Part shown: positions 1-7,221 of the stretch, one piece after another
How the letters are laid out: each line of letters begins with the position of its first letter
How positions within the stretch are numbered: the first letter of the stretch is position 1
Assembly: GCF_000962825.1 (NCBI RefSeq)
Contig: NZ_JZKF01000164.1
Location: forward strand, 1-7,468
Reading direction: 5' to 3'
Length of the DNA: 7,468 nucleotides
DNA from: Actinoplanes rectilineatus
GTDB taxonomy: Bacteria; Actinomycetota; Actinomycetes; Mycobacteriales; Micromonosporaceae
The notes under the pieces: generated by a model
The model's database searches: none
What the model was told of the DNA's origin: nothing
Seen by the model: only the letters and a program-made list of their open reading frames with translations
Made by a program: the position numbers and the translations under genes

Positions 1-1538
1 CCCCCACCCCGTCCACCCGGCCGCCGTCCGGACCCACCCCGCAATCCGGCCCGCCCCGTTCCAGCCTTTCAGCGTCCGATCAGCCCCAGTCCGGCCCCGC
101 AGCGTCCAGCACCGCAACGCCCGGCCCGACGACGTCCGATCCGGAAGCGTCCAACCTGGCGGCGTCCAACCCGGCGGCGTCCAAGCTGGCGGCGTCCAAC
201 CCGGCGGCGTCCGATTCGGCAGTGGCCCCGTCCGATCCGGGCCGATCACCGCTCCGCGCCGACGACCGGCCCCCGACCGACCAGATCGACATCCCTCTCG
301 ACGATCAGGTCGACATTCCGCTGGACGACTACCCCGAGCCCGCACCGGAATTCCGCCCCGCAGCCGCAGCAGCCATGGCCGACGGCATCATCGCTCCCCC
401 CGCCGAGACCATCCCCGCCCAGCCGACCGGGTCATCTGCGGATGACCCGGCCAGACCCGTCCACGGTTCTGCGGCTACGGCCATTCCCGTTCACGCGGAC
501 GAGACGGACATCTCCGCGGAGTCCCACGTCCCACGGCACGCGGCTCCCCACACGAACCCCTCTCCGGATCCAGCCATCCCGGCTGAGGAGGATTCGTCGT
601 TCCTGGCCGCCGCCATCCCCCTCCCGGAGCCGGGCCACCCGGATACGGCTTCCCCCGCGGCGGCCATCCCGCTCCCGGAGCCCGCGGAAGGCACCACCGC
701 AGCCGCTACCCCGCTCCCCGGCCCTACGCGGAACACCACCGCGGTCCCGGAGCCCGCAGCCCCGGAGAGCACCTCAGCGGCCGCCATCCCGGCTCGAGAG
801 CCCTCAGCCCTGGGGAACACCGCCACCACAGCGGCCGTCCCGATCCCGCCGGCCTCTCACGCCGAGAAGCCGTCCGAGACGGATGCCTCCCCCGAATCCG
901 GACTCGAGACCGAACCCGGCAAGACCAACACCGACGAGAACGAAGCCGGCAAGACCGACGCCGACAAGAACGCGGCCGGCAAGACCGACGCCGGCGAGAG
1001 CGAGGCCGGTCAGGACGACTCCGGCGACGCCGAGGCCCGCAAGGGCGCGGCGACGAACGGACGGCGGACGGCCGGCGGACCGTGGGGGGACTTCGGGACC
1101 TCCGAGCCGGACGACCGCGCCGGCGACATCATCACCGGCTATCCGAGCGCCCGCCCCGGCCCCGGCGGCGCCATCCACGGGGTCGGGATCACCGTGCTGG
1201 TCACCGATCTGGCCCGGTCGACCGTCTTCTACCGGGACATGCTCGGGTTCTTCGAGATCGACAGCGGGGAGAGCAGCACCGTGCTGGCGTCCGGTGACAC
1301 CCGGCTGGTGCTGCGTACCGTGCACAACCTGTCGGTCGAGGCGGGTCGGCTGATCTACCTCAATCTGGAGGTCGGCGACGTCGACACCGTCTACGCGGAG
1401 CTCGTGGCCAAGGGCGTGAAGTTCGTGCACTCGCCGCGGGCCGTGAACCGGGGCGACAAACTGGAACTCTGGTCGGCCACTTTCCGGGATCCCGACAACC
1501 ACAACATCGCCATCACCCAGTGGCGGGCCATCGGCTGA
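1..1538 (+). CDS. VOC (glyoxalase-like) domain protein with long repeat-rich disordered N-terminal region; 5' end missing
   Basis: Partial gene. The frame (codons from base 3) is open from the window edge to the TGA at 1536-1538, giving 511 visible residues. The first in-frame GTG, at 222, has no ribosome binding site, and in-frame repeats run up to it, so I treat it as internal. Bases 3 to about 1170 encode Pro/Ala/Ser/Thr/Asp/Glu-rich low-complexity sequence, probably disordered, with several tandem repeats listed separately. Bases 1176-1535 encode one VOC domain: GITVLVTDLARS, FYRDMLGFFEI, a central LEVGDVDTVYAELVAKGVKF helix-strand unit, and FRDPDNHNIAI near the end. The family includes glyoxalase I, extradiol dioxygenases and bleomycin-binding proteins. 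At the positions where metal-dependent members carry His or Glu, I read Gly in the first strand and Ala after DPDNHNI. A binding or structural role therefore seems more likely than metal catalysis. No signal peptide or membrane segment is visible. The specific function is unknown. Confidence 0.85.
   Translation, partial: PTPSTRPPSGPTPQSGPPRSSLSASDQPQSGPAASSTATPGPTTSDPEASNLAASNPAASKLAASNPAASDSAVAPSDPGRSPLRADDRPPTDQIDIPLDDQVDIPLDDYPEPAPEFRPAAAAAMADGIIAPPAETIPAQPTGSSADDPARPVHGSAATAIPVHADETDISAESHVPRHAAPHTNPSPDPAIPAEEDSSFLAAAIPLPEPGHPDTASPAAAIPLPEPAEGTTAAATPLPGPTRNTTAVPEPAAPESTSAAAIPAREPSALGNTATTAAVPIPPASHAEKPSETDASPESGLETEPGKTNTDENEAGKTDADKNAAGKTDAGESEAGQDDSGDAEARKGAATNGRRTAGGPWGDFGTSEPDDRAGDIITGYPSARPGPGGAIHGVGITVLVTDLARSTVFYRDMLGFFEIDSGESSTVLASGDTRLVLRTVHNLSVEAGRLIYLNLEVGDVDTVYAELVAKGVKFVHSPRAVNRGDKLELWSATFRDPDNHNIAITQWRAIG
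147..221 (+). repeat. Five tandem 15-bp units, in frame (ASNLA/ASNPA/ASKLA/ASDSA)
   Basis: Five head-to-tail 15-bp units of the form gcgtccaacC/TNggcg start at 147, 162, 177, 192 and 207. Units 2 and 4 are identical, units 1 and 3 differ at one or two bases, and unit 5 has diverged. Each encodes five residues (ASNLA, ASNPA, ASKLA, ASNPA, ASDSA), so copy-number change would keep the frame of the VOC gene. This looks like a recently expanded coding minisatellite. Confidence 0.85.
279..326 (+). repeat. Two copies of an 8-residue acidic motif, DQ(I/V)DIPLD
   Basis: Two adjacent 24-bp units (279-302 and 303-326) encode DQIDIPLD and DQVDIPLD, followed by DYPEP. The units differ mostly at third codon positions (atc/att, cct/ccg, ctc/ctg), so the peptide is better kept than the DNA. 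This suggests a short binding motif inside the disordered region rather than a fresh DNA duplication. Confidence 0.7.
606..860 (+). repeat. Degenerate AAAIPLPEP repeats
   Basis: Within the low-complexity part of the VOC gene, AAAIPLPEP occurs twice exactly, starting near 606 and 660. It is followed by looser versions: AATPLPGP, VPEPAAPE, AAAIPAREP and AAVPIPP. Spacing is irregular, about 15-25 residues. This Pro/Ala repeat probably forms an extended linker. Copy boundaries are approximate. Confidence 0.6.
921..1040 (+). repeat. Four tandem 30-bp units encoding charged decapeptides
   Basis: Four 30-bp units start at 921, 951, 981 and 1011 and encode KTNTDENEAG, KTDADKNAAG, KTDAGESEAG and QDDSGDAEAR. 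The first three are close copies; the fourth is diverged. The Lys/Asp/Glu-rich stretch differs in character from the Pro/Ala part before it and lies about 45 residues before the VOC domain, as a hydrophilic linker would. Confidence 0.8.
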
Positions 1539-1552
1539 CCGAGCGTACGAGA

Positions 1553-1587
1553 AAAGGGCGGGAGACCACGATGGTCTCCCGCCCTTT
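1553..1587. terminator. Bidirectional hairpin terminator between convergent genes
   Basis: A 16-bp perfect stem (1553-1568 with 1572-1587) encloses a 3-nt CGA loop. The arms end in AAA on the left and TTT on the right, so either strand gives a GC-rich hairpin ending in a short U run. It lies 14 bp after the VOC stop and 28 bp after the end of the DUF4233 gene on the other strand, and probably ends transcription from both sides. Confidence 0.85.
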
Positions 1588-1615
1588 CACAACGGCACCG
1601 AAGCGCAGAGAACGA

Positions 1616-2011
1616 TCAGCCCAGGATGCTGCGGCGCACATGGGTCGCGTAGGCCCACGCCAGGCCGAAGACGACGCCGAGCGCCGCCAGCGACCAGTGC
1701 AGGAACCCGCCGGCGAGCAGCAGCACCTGGATCAGCGTGCCACCGTTCCACGCCCAGCTGCGTTTCATCACTCCCGCCAGCAGCACGCACAGCACCGTCA
1801 GGGCGAGCACCGTCCCGATCGCCGGCCCGCGACGGTCACCGGCGAAAACACTCAGCGGGGCGATCGCCAGGAGCAGCACGATCGCCTCGAGGGCCAGTGT
1901 TCCGGAGCCGAGTCCGCGTACCGCAGCCTCGGGATTCTTCAGACCGGAGCGCCGCACCGCGGCAGGGGCGTCGCTCTCGACGGTCATCGCGTCCTTCTCC
2001 GGCTCGGTCAT
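1616..2011 (-). CDS. DUF4233-type small membrane protein, folC-linked
   Basis: 131 residues. After about 30 polar residues come four hydrophobic segments, near 38-57, 64-82, 90-105 and 106-123, so it is an integral membrane protein with four probable helices. The segment RGLGSGTLALEAIVLLLAI (residues 32-50) is the kind of conserved first segment I associate with DUF4233 proteins, which sit directly after folC in many actinobacteria (Rv2446c in Mycobacterium tuberculosis, from memory). The ATG overlaps the folC stop as ATGA, which points to translational coupling and supports this start over the internal Met 9. It is the last gene of the valS operon, followed by the hairpin at 1553-1587. Molecular function is unknown; the link to folate or tRNA genes is positional only. 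Confidence 0.85.
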   Translation of the reverse strand: MTEPEKDAMTVESDAPAAVRRSGLKNPEAAVRGLGSGTLALEAIVLLLAIAPLSVFAGDRRGPAIGTVLALTVLCVLLAGVMKRSWAWNGGTLIQVLLLAGGFLHWSLAALGVVFGLAWAYATHVRRSILG

Positions 2012-3333
2012 CGTTTGAGCAGTTTCCGGGCGTCGGCGACGGTGACCACCGAGCCGGTGATCACCACGCCGACGCCGCTCATCTCGCCGGAGGCGTCCTC
2101 CTCGGCCAGGACGACCGCTTCTTCGATGGCGTCCGGCATGGTCTCGGCGATCGTCACCCGGTCCTCACCGAAGATCGTGATCGCGAGTCGGCCGAGTTCC
2201 TCCGCGGGCATCGACCGGGGCGAGCTGTTCTCGGTGACCACGATCCGGGCCGCGACCGGTTCGAGCAGTTCGAGCAGGCCGTTGGCGTCCTTGTCGCCCA
2301 GCACCGCCAGTACCGCCACCAGGTGCCGGAAGGAGAACTCCTCCTCCAGGGCGGTGACCGTCGCCGCCATGCCGTGCGGGTTGTGCGCGCCGTCCAGCAG
2401 GATCGCCGGCGCGCTGCGGACCCGTTCGAGGCGGCCCGGCGAGTCCACCTCGGCGAAGCCTTCCCGGACCAGGTCGATCTGCAGCTGCTTGTCGGGGCCC
2501 GCGCCGAGGAACGCCTCGACGGCCGCCAGGGCCAGTGCCGCGTTCTGCGCCTGGTGCGCGCCGAACAGCGGCAGGAAGACCTCCTCGTAGACGCCGCCGA
2601 GGCCCTGGAGGACGAGCACCTGCCCGCCGACCGCCTGGGTCCGCTGGACCACGCCGAACTCGCTGCCTTCGCGGGCGAGGGTGGCGCCCATGTCCGCGCA
2701 GCGTTCCAGGATCGGCCGCATGGCGTCCTCCTCCTGCAGCGCGGTGATCACCGTGGCGCCCTGGTGGATGATGCCCACCTTGTGCCAGGCGATGTCCTCG
2801 ATCGTGTCGCCGAGCCACTCGGTGTGGTCCAGCCCGATCGGGGTGAGCACGCAGACGCCCGCCTCGATGACGTTCGTCGCGTCCTCCTCGCCGCCCAGGC
2901 CGACTTCGACGACCGCGATGTCGACCGGGGCGTCGGCGAACGTCGCGTACGCCATCGCCGTGGTCATGTCGAAGTAGGTCAGCGGTTCCGGGTTGCGCGC
3001 GTCGATCAGTTCGGCGAGCGGCGCCACCTCGTCGTAGGTGGCGACCATCTGCTCCTCGGAGATCGGCTCACCGTCGAGGCTGATCCGTTCCCGCACGCTC
3101 TCCAGGTGAGGGCTGGTGTACCGGCCGGTGTGCAGGCCGTGCGCCCGCAGCAGCGCGTCGATCATGCGGGCCGTGCTCGTCTTGCCGTTGGTGCCGGTCA
3201 GGTGCACGGACGGGTACGCCCGCTGCGGGCTGCCCAGCACGTCCATCACATCCCGGATCTTCTGCATGTCGAAGACCATGCGGGTGAAGCCGCGCTTGTC
3301 CAGCGCGGCTTCGACCTCGGTGTACTCGGTCAT
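2008..3333 (-). CDS. folC: Bifunctional dihydrofolate synthase / folylpolyglutamate synthase
   Basis: 441 residues, a normal length for FolC of the Mur-ligase superfamily. The enzyme adds glutamate to dihydropteroate and to reduced folates with ATP in the cytoplasm, making and retaining folate cofactors. Visible motifs: P-loop GTNGKTS at 47-53; TSPHL at 73-77; EVGLGGEEDATNV at 143-155; DHTEWLGDTIEDIA at 169-182; IAWHKVGI, where Lys185 fits the lysine that is carbamylated in Mur-type ligases; GAHQAQNAALA at 258-268; SPGRLE at 298-303; and LDGAHNPHG at 313-321, the start of the C-terminal domain. The ATG start has a purine-rich stretch just upstream. The gene follows valS by 39 bp and overlaps the DUF4233 gene by 4 bp. 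Dual activity is assumed from actinobacterial relatives; sequence alone does not separate synthase from polyglutamylase. Confidence 0.95.
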   Translation of the reverse strand: MTEYTEVEAALDKRGFTRMVFDMQKIRDVMDVLGSPQRAYPSVHLTGTNGKTSTARMIDALLRAHGLHTGRYTSPHLESVRERISLDGEPISEEQMVATYDEVAPLAELIDARNPEPLTYFDMTTAMAYATFADAPVDIAVVEVGLGGEEDATNVIEAGVCVLTPIGLDHTEWLGDTIEDIAWHKVGIIHQGATVITALQEEDAMRPILERCADMGATLAREGSEFGVVQRTQAVGGQVLVLQGLGGVYEEVFLPLFGAHQAQNAALALAAVEAFLGAGPDKQLQIDLVREGFAEVDSPGRLERVRSAPAILLDGAHNPHGMAATVTALEEEFSFRHLVAVLAVLGDKDANGLLELLEPVAARIVVTENSSPRSMPAEELGRLAITIFGEDRVTIAETMPDAIEEAVVLAEEDASGEMSGVGVVITGSVVTVADARKLLKR

Positions 3334-3335
3334 GC

Positions 3336-3347
3336 TCTTCTTTCTCT
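3336..3347 (-). promoter_or_regulatory. Purine-rich ribosome binding region of folC
   Basis: On the - strand the bases before the folC ATG read gagaaagaagagc, a purine stretch at usual Shine-Dalgarno distance in an otherwise C/G-mixed 39-bp gap. It supports the ATG at 3333 and shows that folC, unlike valS, is initiated from a leader within the operon transcript. Confidence 0.5.
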
Positions 3348-3372
3348 CAGCTGTCGCCGGACCGCCGCCGGT

Positions 3373-6012
3373 TCAGGCGGACGGCAGTGCCGCCAGCGCG
3401 TCGGCGGTGCGGACCAGGTCCGCTTCCGCGGCCGCCAGCCGGTCCTTGATCTTCGCGACCACCTGTTCCGGGGCCTTGCCGACGAACGCCTCGTTGTTCA
3501 GCTTGGCCCGGCACTGGGTGGCCTCCTTCTCGGCGGCCACCCGGTCCTTCTCCAGGCGGGCCCGCTCGGCCGCGACGTCGATGGCACCGCGGGTGTCCAG
3601 GTCGACCGTGATGCCGCCGGTGACGGCGAGCGTCGCGGTGGCGGTGAAGTCGGCGCCGGGCACGTCGAGCCGGGCCAGGGAACGGATCAGCGGCTCGTGC
3701 GTGTCGATGCCGACGTTACCCAGGCCGGTGAGCGCCGCGGTGACCCGCTGGCCCGGCTTGAGGCCCTGGTCGGACCGGAAGCGACGGACCTCGGTGACCA
3801 CCTTCTGCAGGGCGGCCAGCTCCTCCTCGGCACCGCCGTCCACCAGGTCGTGGTCGACGGCCGGCCAGGCCGCCCGCATCACGGTCTCGCCGCCGGTCAG
3901 CGCGATCCACAGCTCCTCGGTGACGAACGGGATCACCGGGTGCAGCAGACGCACCAGCTGGTCGAGCACGTGGCCGAGCACCCGGCGGGTGTTGTCGGCC
4001 GCCGCGCCCTCGCCGGCCAGCACCGGCTTGCTGAGCTCGAGGTACCAGTCGCAGACGTCGTCCCACGCGAAGTGGTAGAGCGTGTCGCAGACCTTCGCGT
4101 ACTCGTAGCTGTCGAACTGCTCGTTGACCTCGGCGATGGTGTGCTGCAGCCGGGACAGGATCCACTTGTCGATCGCGGACAGCGCGGCCTTGTCGGGCAG
4201 CGGGCCCTCCACGGTGGCGCCGTTCATCAACGCGAACCGGGTGGCGTTCCACAGCTTGTTGCAGAAGTTGCGGGAGCCCTGGCACCACTCCTCGCTGATC
4301 GGCACGTCGGAGCCGGGGTTGGCGCCGCGGGCCAGCGTGAAGCGGGTGGCGTCGGCGCCGTACCGCTCGATCCAGTCGAGCGGGTCGACGACGTTGCCGA
4401 ACGACTTCGACATCTTCTTGCCGAACTGGTCGCGGACCATGCCGTGCAGGTTGACCACGTCGAACGGCTGCTTGCCGTCCATCGCGTACAGCCCGAACAT
4501 CATCATCCGGGCGACCCAGAAGAACAGGATGTCGTAGCCGGTGACCAGGACACTGGTCGGATAGAACTTCTCCAGCTCGGCGGTCTTCGCAGGCCACCCC
4601 AGCGTGGAGAACGGCCACAGGCCGGAGGAGAACCAGGTGTCCAGGACGTCCTCGTCCTGGCGCCAGCCCTCACCGGACGGCGGCTGCTCGTCCGGCCCGA
4701 CGCAGACGATCTCGCCGTTCGGGCCGTACCAGACCGGGATGCGGTGGCCCCACCACAGCTGCCGGGAGATGCACCAGTCGTGCATGTTGTCGACCCAGGC
4801 GAAGTACCGCTTGGACAGCTCGGCCGGCTCGATGGTCACCCGGCCGTCGCGCACGGCGTCACCGGCCGCCTTCGCCAGCGGGGTGGTGTTGACGAACCAC
4901 TGCAGCGACAGGCGCGGCTCCACCGTGGTCTTGCAGCGCGAGCAGTGGCCCACCGAGTGCAGATAAGGCCGCTTCTCGGCGACGATCCGGCCCTGCGCCC
5001 GCAGCGCCGCGACGATCGCCGGACGCGCCTCAAAACGATCAAGACCTTCAAACGGTCCGGGTACGGTGATGACGGCGCGCTCGTCCATCACTGCCAGGCT
5101 CGGCAGCCCATGCCGCTGGCCGATCTCGAAGTCGTTCGGGTCGTGCGCCGGGGTCACCTTGACCGCGCCGGTGCCGAACGCCGGGTCGACGTGCTCGTCC
5201 GCCACGATCGGGATGCGCCGGCCGGTCAGCGGCAGCTCCACCTCGGTGCCGACCAGGTGCCGGTAACGCTCGTCGTCGGGGTGCACGGCCACCGCGGTGT
5301 CACCGAGCATCGTCTCGGCACGCGTCGTCGCGACGACGATGCTGTCCGCACCCTCGCCGTAGCGGATCGAGACCAGCTCGCCCTCGTCGTCGGTGTGCTC
5401 CACCTCGATGTCGCTGAGCGCGGTCAGGCAGCGCGGGCACCAGTTGATGATCCGGTTCGCCCGGTAGATCAGCTGGTCGTCGAACATCCGCTTGAACACC
5501 GTCTGCACGGCCCGGGACAGGCCCTCGTCCATCGTGAAGCGCTCACGGCTCCAGTCGACGGAGTCGCCGAGACGGCGCATCTGCCCGAGGATCGTGCCGC
5601 CGGACTCGGCCTTCCACTCCCAGACCCGTTCGACGAACTTCTCCCGGCCCAGGTCGTGGCGGGACAGCTGCTGCTCGGCCAGCTGGCGCTCGACCACGTT
5701 CTGCGTGGCGATGCCGGCGTGGTCCATGCCGGGCAGCCACAGCACCTCGAACCCCTGCATCCGCTTGAGGCGGACGAGAGCGTCCTGGATGGTGTGGTCG
5801 AGGGCGTGGCCGATGTGCAGCGAACCGGTCACGTTCGGCGGCGGGATGACGATGGTGAACGGTGGCTTGTCGCTGGTCGGGTCGGCGGTGAAGTAACCCT
5901 CCGATACCCAACGCTCATACCGCCGCTGCTCTACCGCGCCCGGCTGGTACTGGGCGGATAGGCCACCGGCTGGCCGGCTGTCGGGGGTACGGGGTTCGGT
6001 CTCATCGGTCAC
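3373..6012 (-). CDS. valS: Valyl-tRNA synthetase
   Basis: 879 residues, the expected size for bacterial ValRS. It charges tRNA-Val with valine using ATP in the cytoplasm. Class I signatures: [18 protein letters not shown] with HIGH at 66-69, and [14 protein letters not shown] with KMSKS at 533-537. The editing (CP1) domain, roughly residues 200-350, carries [15 protein letters not shown] (227-241) and the Thr/Asp-type pocket [13 protein letters not shown] (286-298), which clears misloaded threonine. Cys pairs CPRC (192-195) and CSRC (357-360) fit zinc sites. [16 protein letters not shown] (413-428) belongs to the catalytic fold. The anticodon-binding helical domain follows, and a C-terminal coiled coil (about 815-870, [12 protein letters not shown]) is the ValRS tRNA-binding arm. 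The start is GTG, exactly 6 nt after a TANNNT element, suggesting leaderless translation. First gene of the valS-folC-DUF4233 operon. I see no T-box or attenuator. Confidence 0.97.
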   Translation of the reverse strand: MTDETEPRTPDSRPAGGLSAQYQPGAVEQRRYERWVSEGYFTADPTSDKPPFTIVIPPPNVTGSLHIGHALDHTIQDALVRLKRMQGFEVLWLPGMDHAGIATQNVVERQLAEQQLSRHDLGREKFVERVWEWKAESGGTILGQMRRLGDSVDWSRERFTMDEGLSRAVQTVFKRMFDDQLIYRANRIINWCPRCLTALSDIEVEHTDDEGELVSIRYGEGADSIVVATTRAETMLGDTAVAVHPDDERYRHLVGTEVELPLTGRRIPIVADEHVDPAFGTGAVKVTPAHDPNDFEIGQRHGLPSLAVMDERAVITVPGPFEGLDRFEARPAIVAALRAQGRIVAEKRPYLHSVGHCSRCKTTVEPRLSLQWFVNTTPLAKAAGDAVRDGRVTIEPAELSKRYFAWVDNMHDWCISRQLWWGHRIPVWYGPNGEIVCVGPDEQPPSGEGWRQDEDVLDTWFSSGLWPFSTLGWPAKTAELEKFYPTSVLVTGYDILFFWVARMMMFGLYAMDGKQPFDVVNLHGMVRDQFGKKMSKSFGNVVDPLDWIERYGADATRFTLARGANPGSDVPISEEWCQGSRNFCNKLWNATRFALMNGATVEGPLPDKAALSAIDKWILSRLQHTIAEVNEQFDSYEYAKVCDTLYHFAWDDVCDWYLELSKPVLAGEGAAADNTRRVLGHVLDQLVRLLHPVIPFVTEELWIALTGGETVMRAAWPAVDHDLVDGGAEEELAALQKVVTEVRRFRSDQGLKPGQRVTAALTGLGNVGIDTHEPLIRSLARLDVPGADFTATATLAVTGGITVDLDTRGAIDVAAERARLEKDRVAAEKEATQCRAKLNNEAFVGKAPEQVVAKIKDRLAAAEADLVRTADALAALPSA

Positions 6013-6018
6013 CCGACA

Positions 6019-6024
6019 AGTCTA
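6019..6024 (-). promoter_or_regulatory. -10 element of a leaderless valS promoter
   Basis: TAGACT on the - strand fits the actinobacterial -10 form TANNNT. Exactly 6 nt separate it from the GTG of valS, so transcription would start at or next to the first base of the start codon. No Shine-Dalgarno sequence is visible. I could not find a convincing -35 box, which is common for this promoter type. Confidence 0.65.
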
Positions 6025-6074
6025 CGGAGCCCCGCCGAGCGCCCGGTATTCGCACCTCCACCCGTGGGGGACGG

Positions 6075-6080
6075 TAGGCT
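6075..6080 (+). promoter_or_regulatory. -10 element of a leaderless promoter for the membrane protein gene
   Basis: TAGGCT fits TANNNT and is followed by exactly 6 nt and then the ATG at 6087. The geometry mirrors the valS side. The GTGGGGGA run at 6064-6071 lies too far upstream to act as a ribosome binding site. No clear -35 hexamer is seen. Confidence 0.6.
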
Positions 6081-6086
6081 CGCCTG

Positions 6087-7070
6087 ATGTCGGACCGCGG
6101 TCAGCAAACGCCTTCCCATGCCGACCCCGCGGCGGCGCCGGACACCGAGCGCCCCGCCTTCAACCCCTTCGACGCGATCGGCGCCACCCGCACCACCGAC
6201 CCCGTCGCCCCGGTCGCCGACAGGCCCGATCCCGACGGGCTCGACGACCCCGAGGCGCACCCTGACGGCCACGAGCAGCACCGCCCCGGATGGCGTCAGG
6301 GCGAGACCCCGGCTCCTGACGGCGACGAGCACGACGGCGTCGAACTCTGGCAGGACAACCCTTCCACCGGGCCGGACGACGGCCTCCGCGACCTGTCGGT
6401 GACCTCGGACGACGCTCCCGGCGACGCCCCCGCGCAAGGCGAGCCCGGCGAGATCGACGTCGGCCCGTTCCTGTTGGCCGGCGAGTCCGACCAGCCCACT
6501 GAGACGCCGGCCCGCCCGAGCAACGTCCGCACCATCGTGCTGGCCGTCCTGCTGGTGGTGGTCCTGGCCGGCGGCGGCATGCTCGCCTACGTCGGCTGGC
6601 AGATCAACTCCGAACGCCACACCACGCTCTCGACGCCCCCGCAGATCGCCGACCTGGTGCTCGACGACAGCGAGGACGCGACGGCCACCGCCGACTACCT
6701 GCGCGGGGCACTCTCCGCGGAGGTGCAGCTCGACAAGACGGTGGGCGGCGTCTACAGCACGCCCGAGGACAAGAACGTGCTCTTCTTCGGGGGCACCACC
6801 CTCCTGTGGTCCCCGGAGAAGGAACTCGACAACGCTTTCAGCCTGATCGCCGACGACGAGGGCGCCGTGACAAGCCTCAAGTCGGTGGATCCCGGCGACC
6901 TGGGCGGCGTCATGAAGTGCGGCACCACCAAGTCCGACGGTGTCGACATGGCCGTCTGCGGCTGGTCCGACCACGGAAGCCTGGCCCTGGCCATGTTCCC
7001 CCAGTACGCCGAGGCCGACGTCCCCCCACTGATGCGCCAGATCCGCACAGCCACCCAGACTCGAAGCTGA
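6087..7070 (+). CDS. Single-pass membrane protein with acidic disordered N-terminal tail
   Basis: 327 residues; I cannot name a family with confidence. Residues 1-147 are rich in Asp, Glu, Pro, Ala and Gly with no lysine and look disordered. One hydrophobic helix spans about 148-170 (TIVLAVLLVVVLAGGGMLAY), preceded by RPSNVR; the positive-inside rule puts the tail in the cytoplasm and the C-terminal 155 residues outside. There is no cleavable signal peptide. The outer part has VGGVYSTPEDKNVLFFGGTTLLWSP-like strands (about 219-243) and two cysteines, Cys278 (MKCGTT) and Cys291 (AVCGWSDHGSLALAMF), which could form a disulfide. The CG-x11-C-x-W-x-D pattern resembles, from memory, a widespread family of uncharacterised actinobacterial membrane-anchored proteins. 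The ATG is chosen because the TANNNT element lies 6 nt upstream. It is monocistronic, divergent from valS, and followed by a likely terminator. A sensor, envelope or protein-binding role is possible but unproven. Confidence 0.85.
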   Translation: MSDRGQQTPSHADPAAAPDTERPAFNPFDAIGATRTTDPVAPVADRPDPDGLDDPEAHPDGHEQHRPGWRQGETPAPDGDEHDGVELWQDNPSTGPDDGLRDLSVTSDDAPGDAPAQGEPGEIDVGPFLLAGESDQPTETPARPSNVRTIVLAVLLVVVLAGGGMLAYVGWQINSERHTTLSTPPQIADLVLDDSEDATATADYLRGALSAEVQLDKTVGGVYSTPEDKNVLFFGGTTLLWSPEKELDNAFSLIADDEGAVTSLKSVDPGDLGGVMKCGTTKSDGVDMAVCGWSDHGSLALAMFPQYAEADVPPLMRQIRTATQTRS

Positions 7071-7099
7071 CCCTCCTCCAGTACGGAGCGAAACACCAG

Positions 7100-7134
7100 A
7101 CGCCGGCAAGGTCTCACCGAGGCCGAGCCGGCGT
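7100..7134 (+). terminator. Probable terminator of the membrane protein gene
   Basis: Starting 29 nt after the stop codon, ACGCCGGC (7100-7107) pairs with GCCGGCGT (7127-7134). Inside lies a second stem, GGTCT (7110-7114) with AGGCC (7120-7124, one G-U pair), closing a 5-nt loop. The tail is only TCTCGT, so this is a hairpin without a good U run, a form often seen in high-GC actinobacteria. Confidence 0.5.
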
Positions 7135-7221
7135 TCTCGTGGCAGCGGACAGGGTGTAGGCGACGGCCGCGATGCGGCAAGAAAGAGTGCGCGGGGAAGA
7201 CCGCTGGCCGATCAGGTAGGC

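Noticed and set aside
147..221. Short repeats as a possible CRISPR array
   Set aside because: Units are 15 bp, head to tail without spacers, and in frame with a protein; no cas genes are present.
222..224. GTG as the true start of the VOC gene
   Set aside because: There is no ribosome binding site, and the same frame is open to the window edge with in-frame 15-bp repeats running right up to it, so coding very likely continues upstream.
442..1353. Second + strand frame inside the VOC gene (303 codons)
   Set aside because: Arg/Pro-rich shadow of the real frame; it stops within the VOC domain and has no recognisable domain.
804..1502. Antisense frame of 232 codons opposite the VOC gene
   Set aside because: Composition is that of a reverse shadow, and the + frame carries clear VOC motifs over the same bases.
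1897..5961. Very long open frame of 1354 codons on the + strand
   Set aside because: It lies antisense to folC and valS, both recognised with full motif sets. Its product is Arg/Val/His/Gln/Gly-rich with no domain I know. Long antisense frames are expected in DNA with high GC at third positions.
6013..6086. T-box or attenuator leader for valS
   Set aside because: Only 74 bp separate the divergent starts and the -10 element is 6 nt from the start codon, leaving no room for a leader RNA.
6009..7109. Antisense frame of 366 codons opposite the membrane protein gene
   Set aside because: It overlaps the valS start and runs through both leaderless promoters. The + frame has a clear membrane helix and a sensible start.
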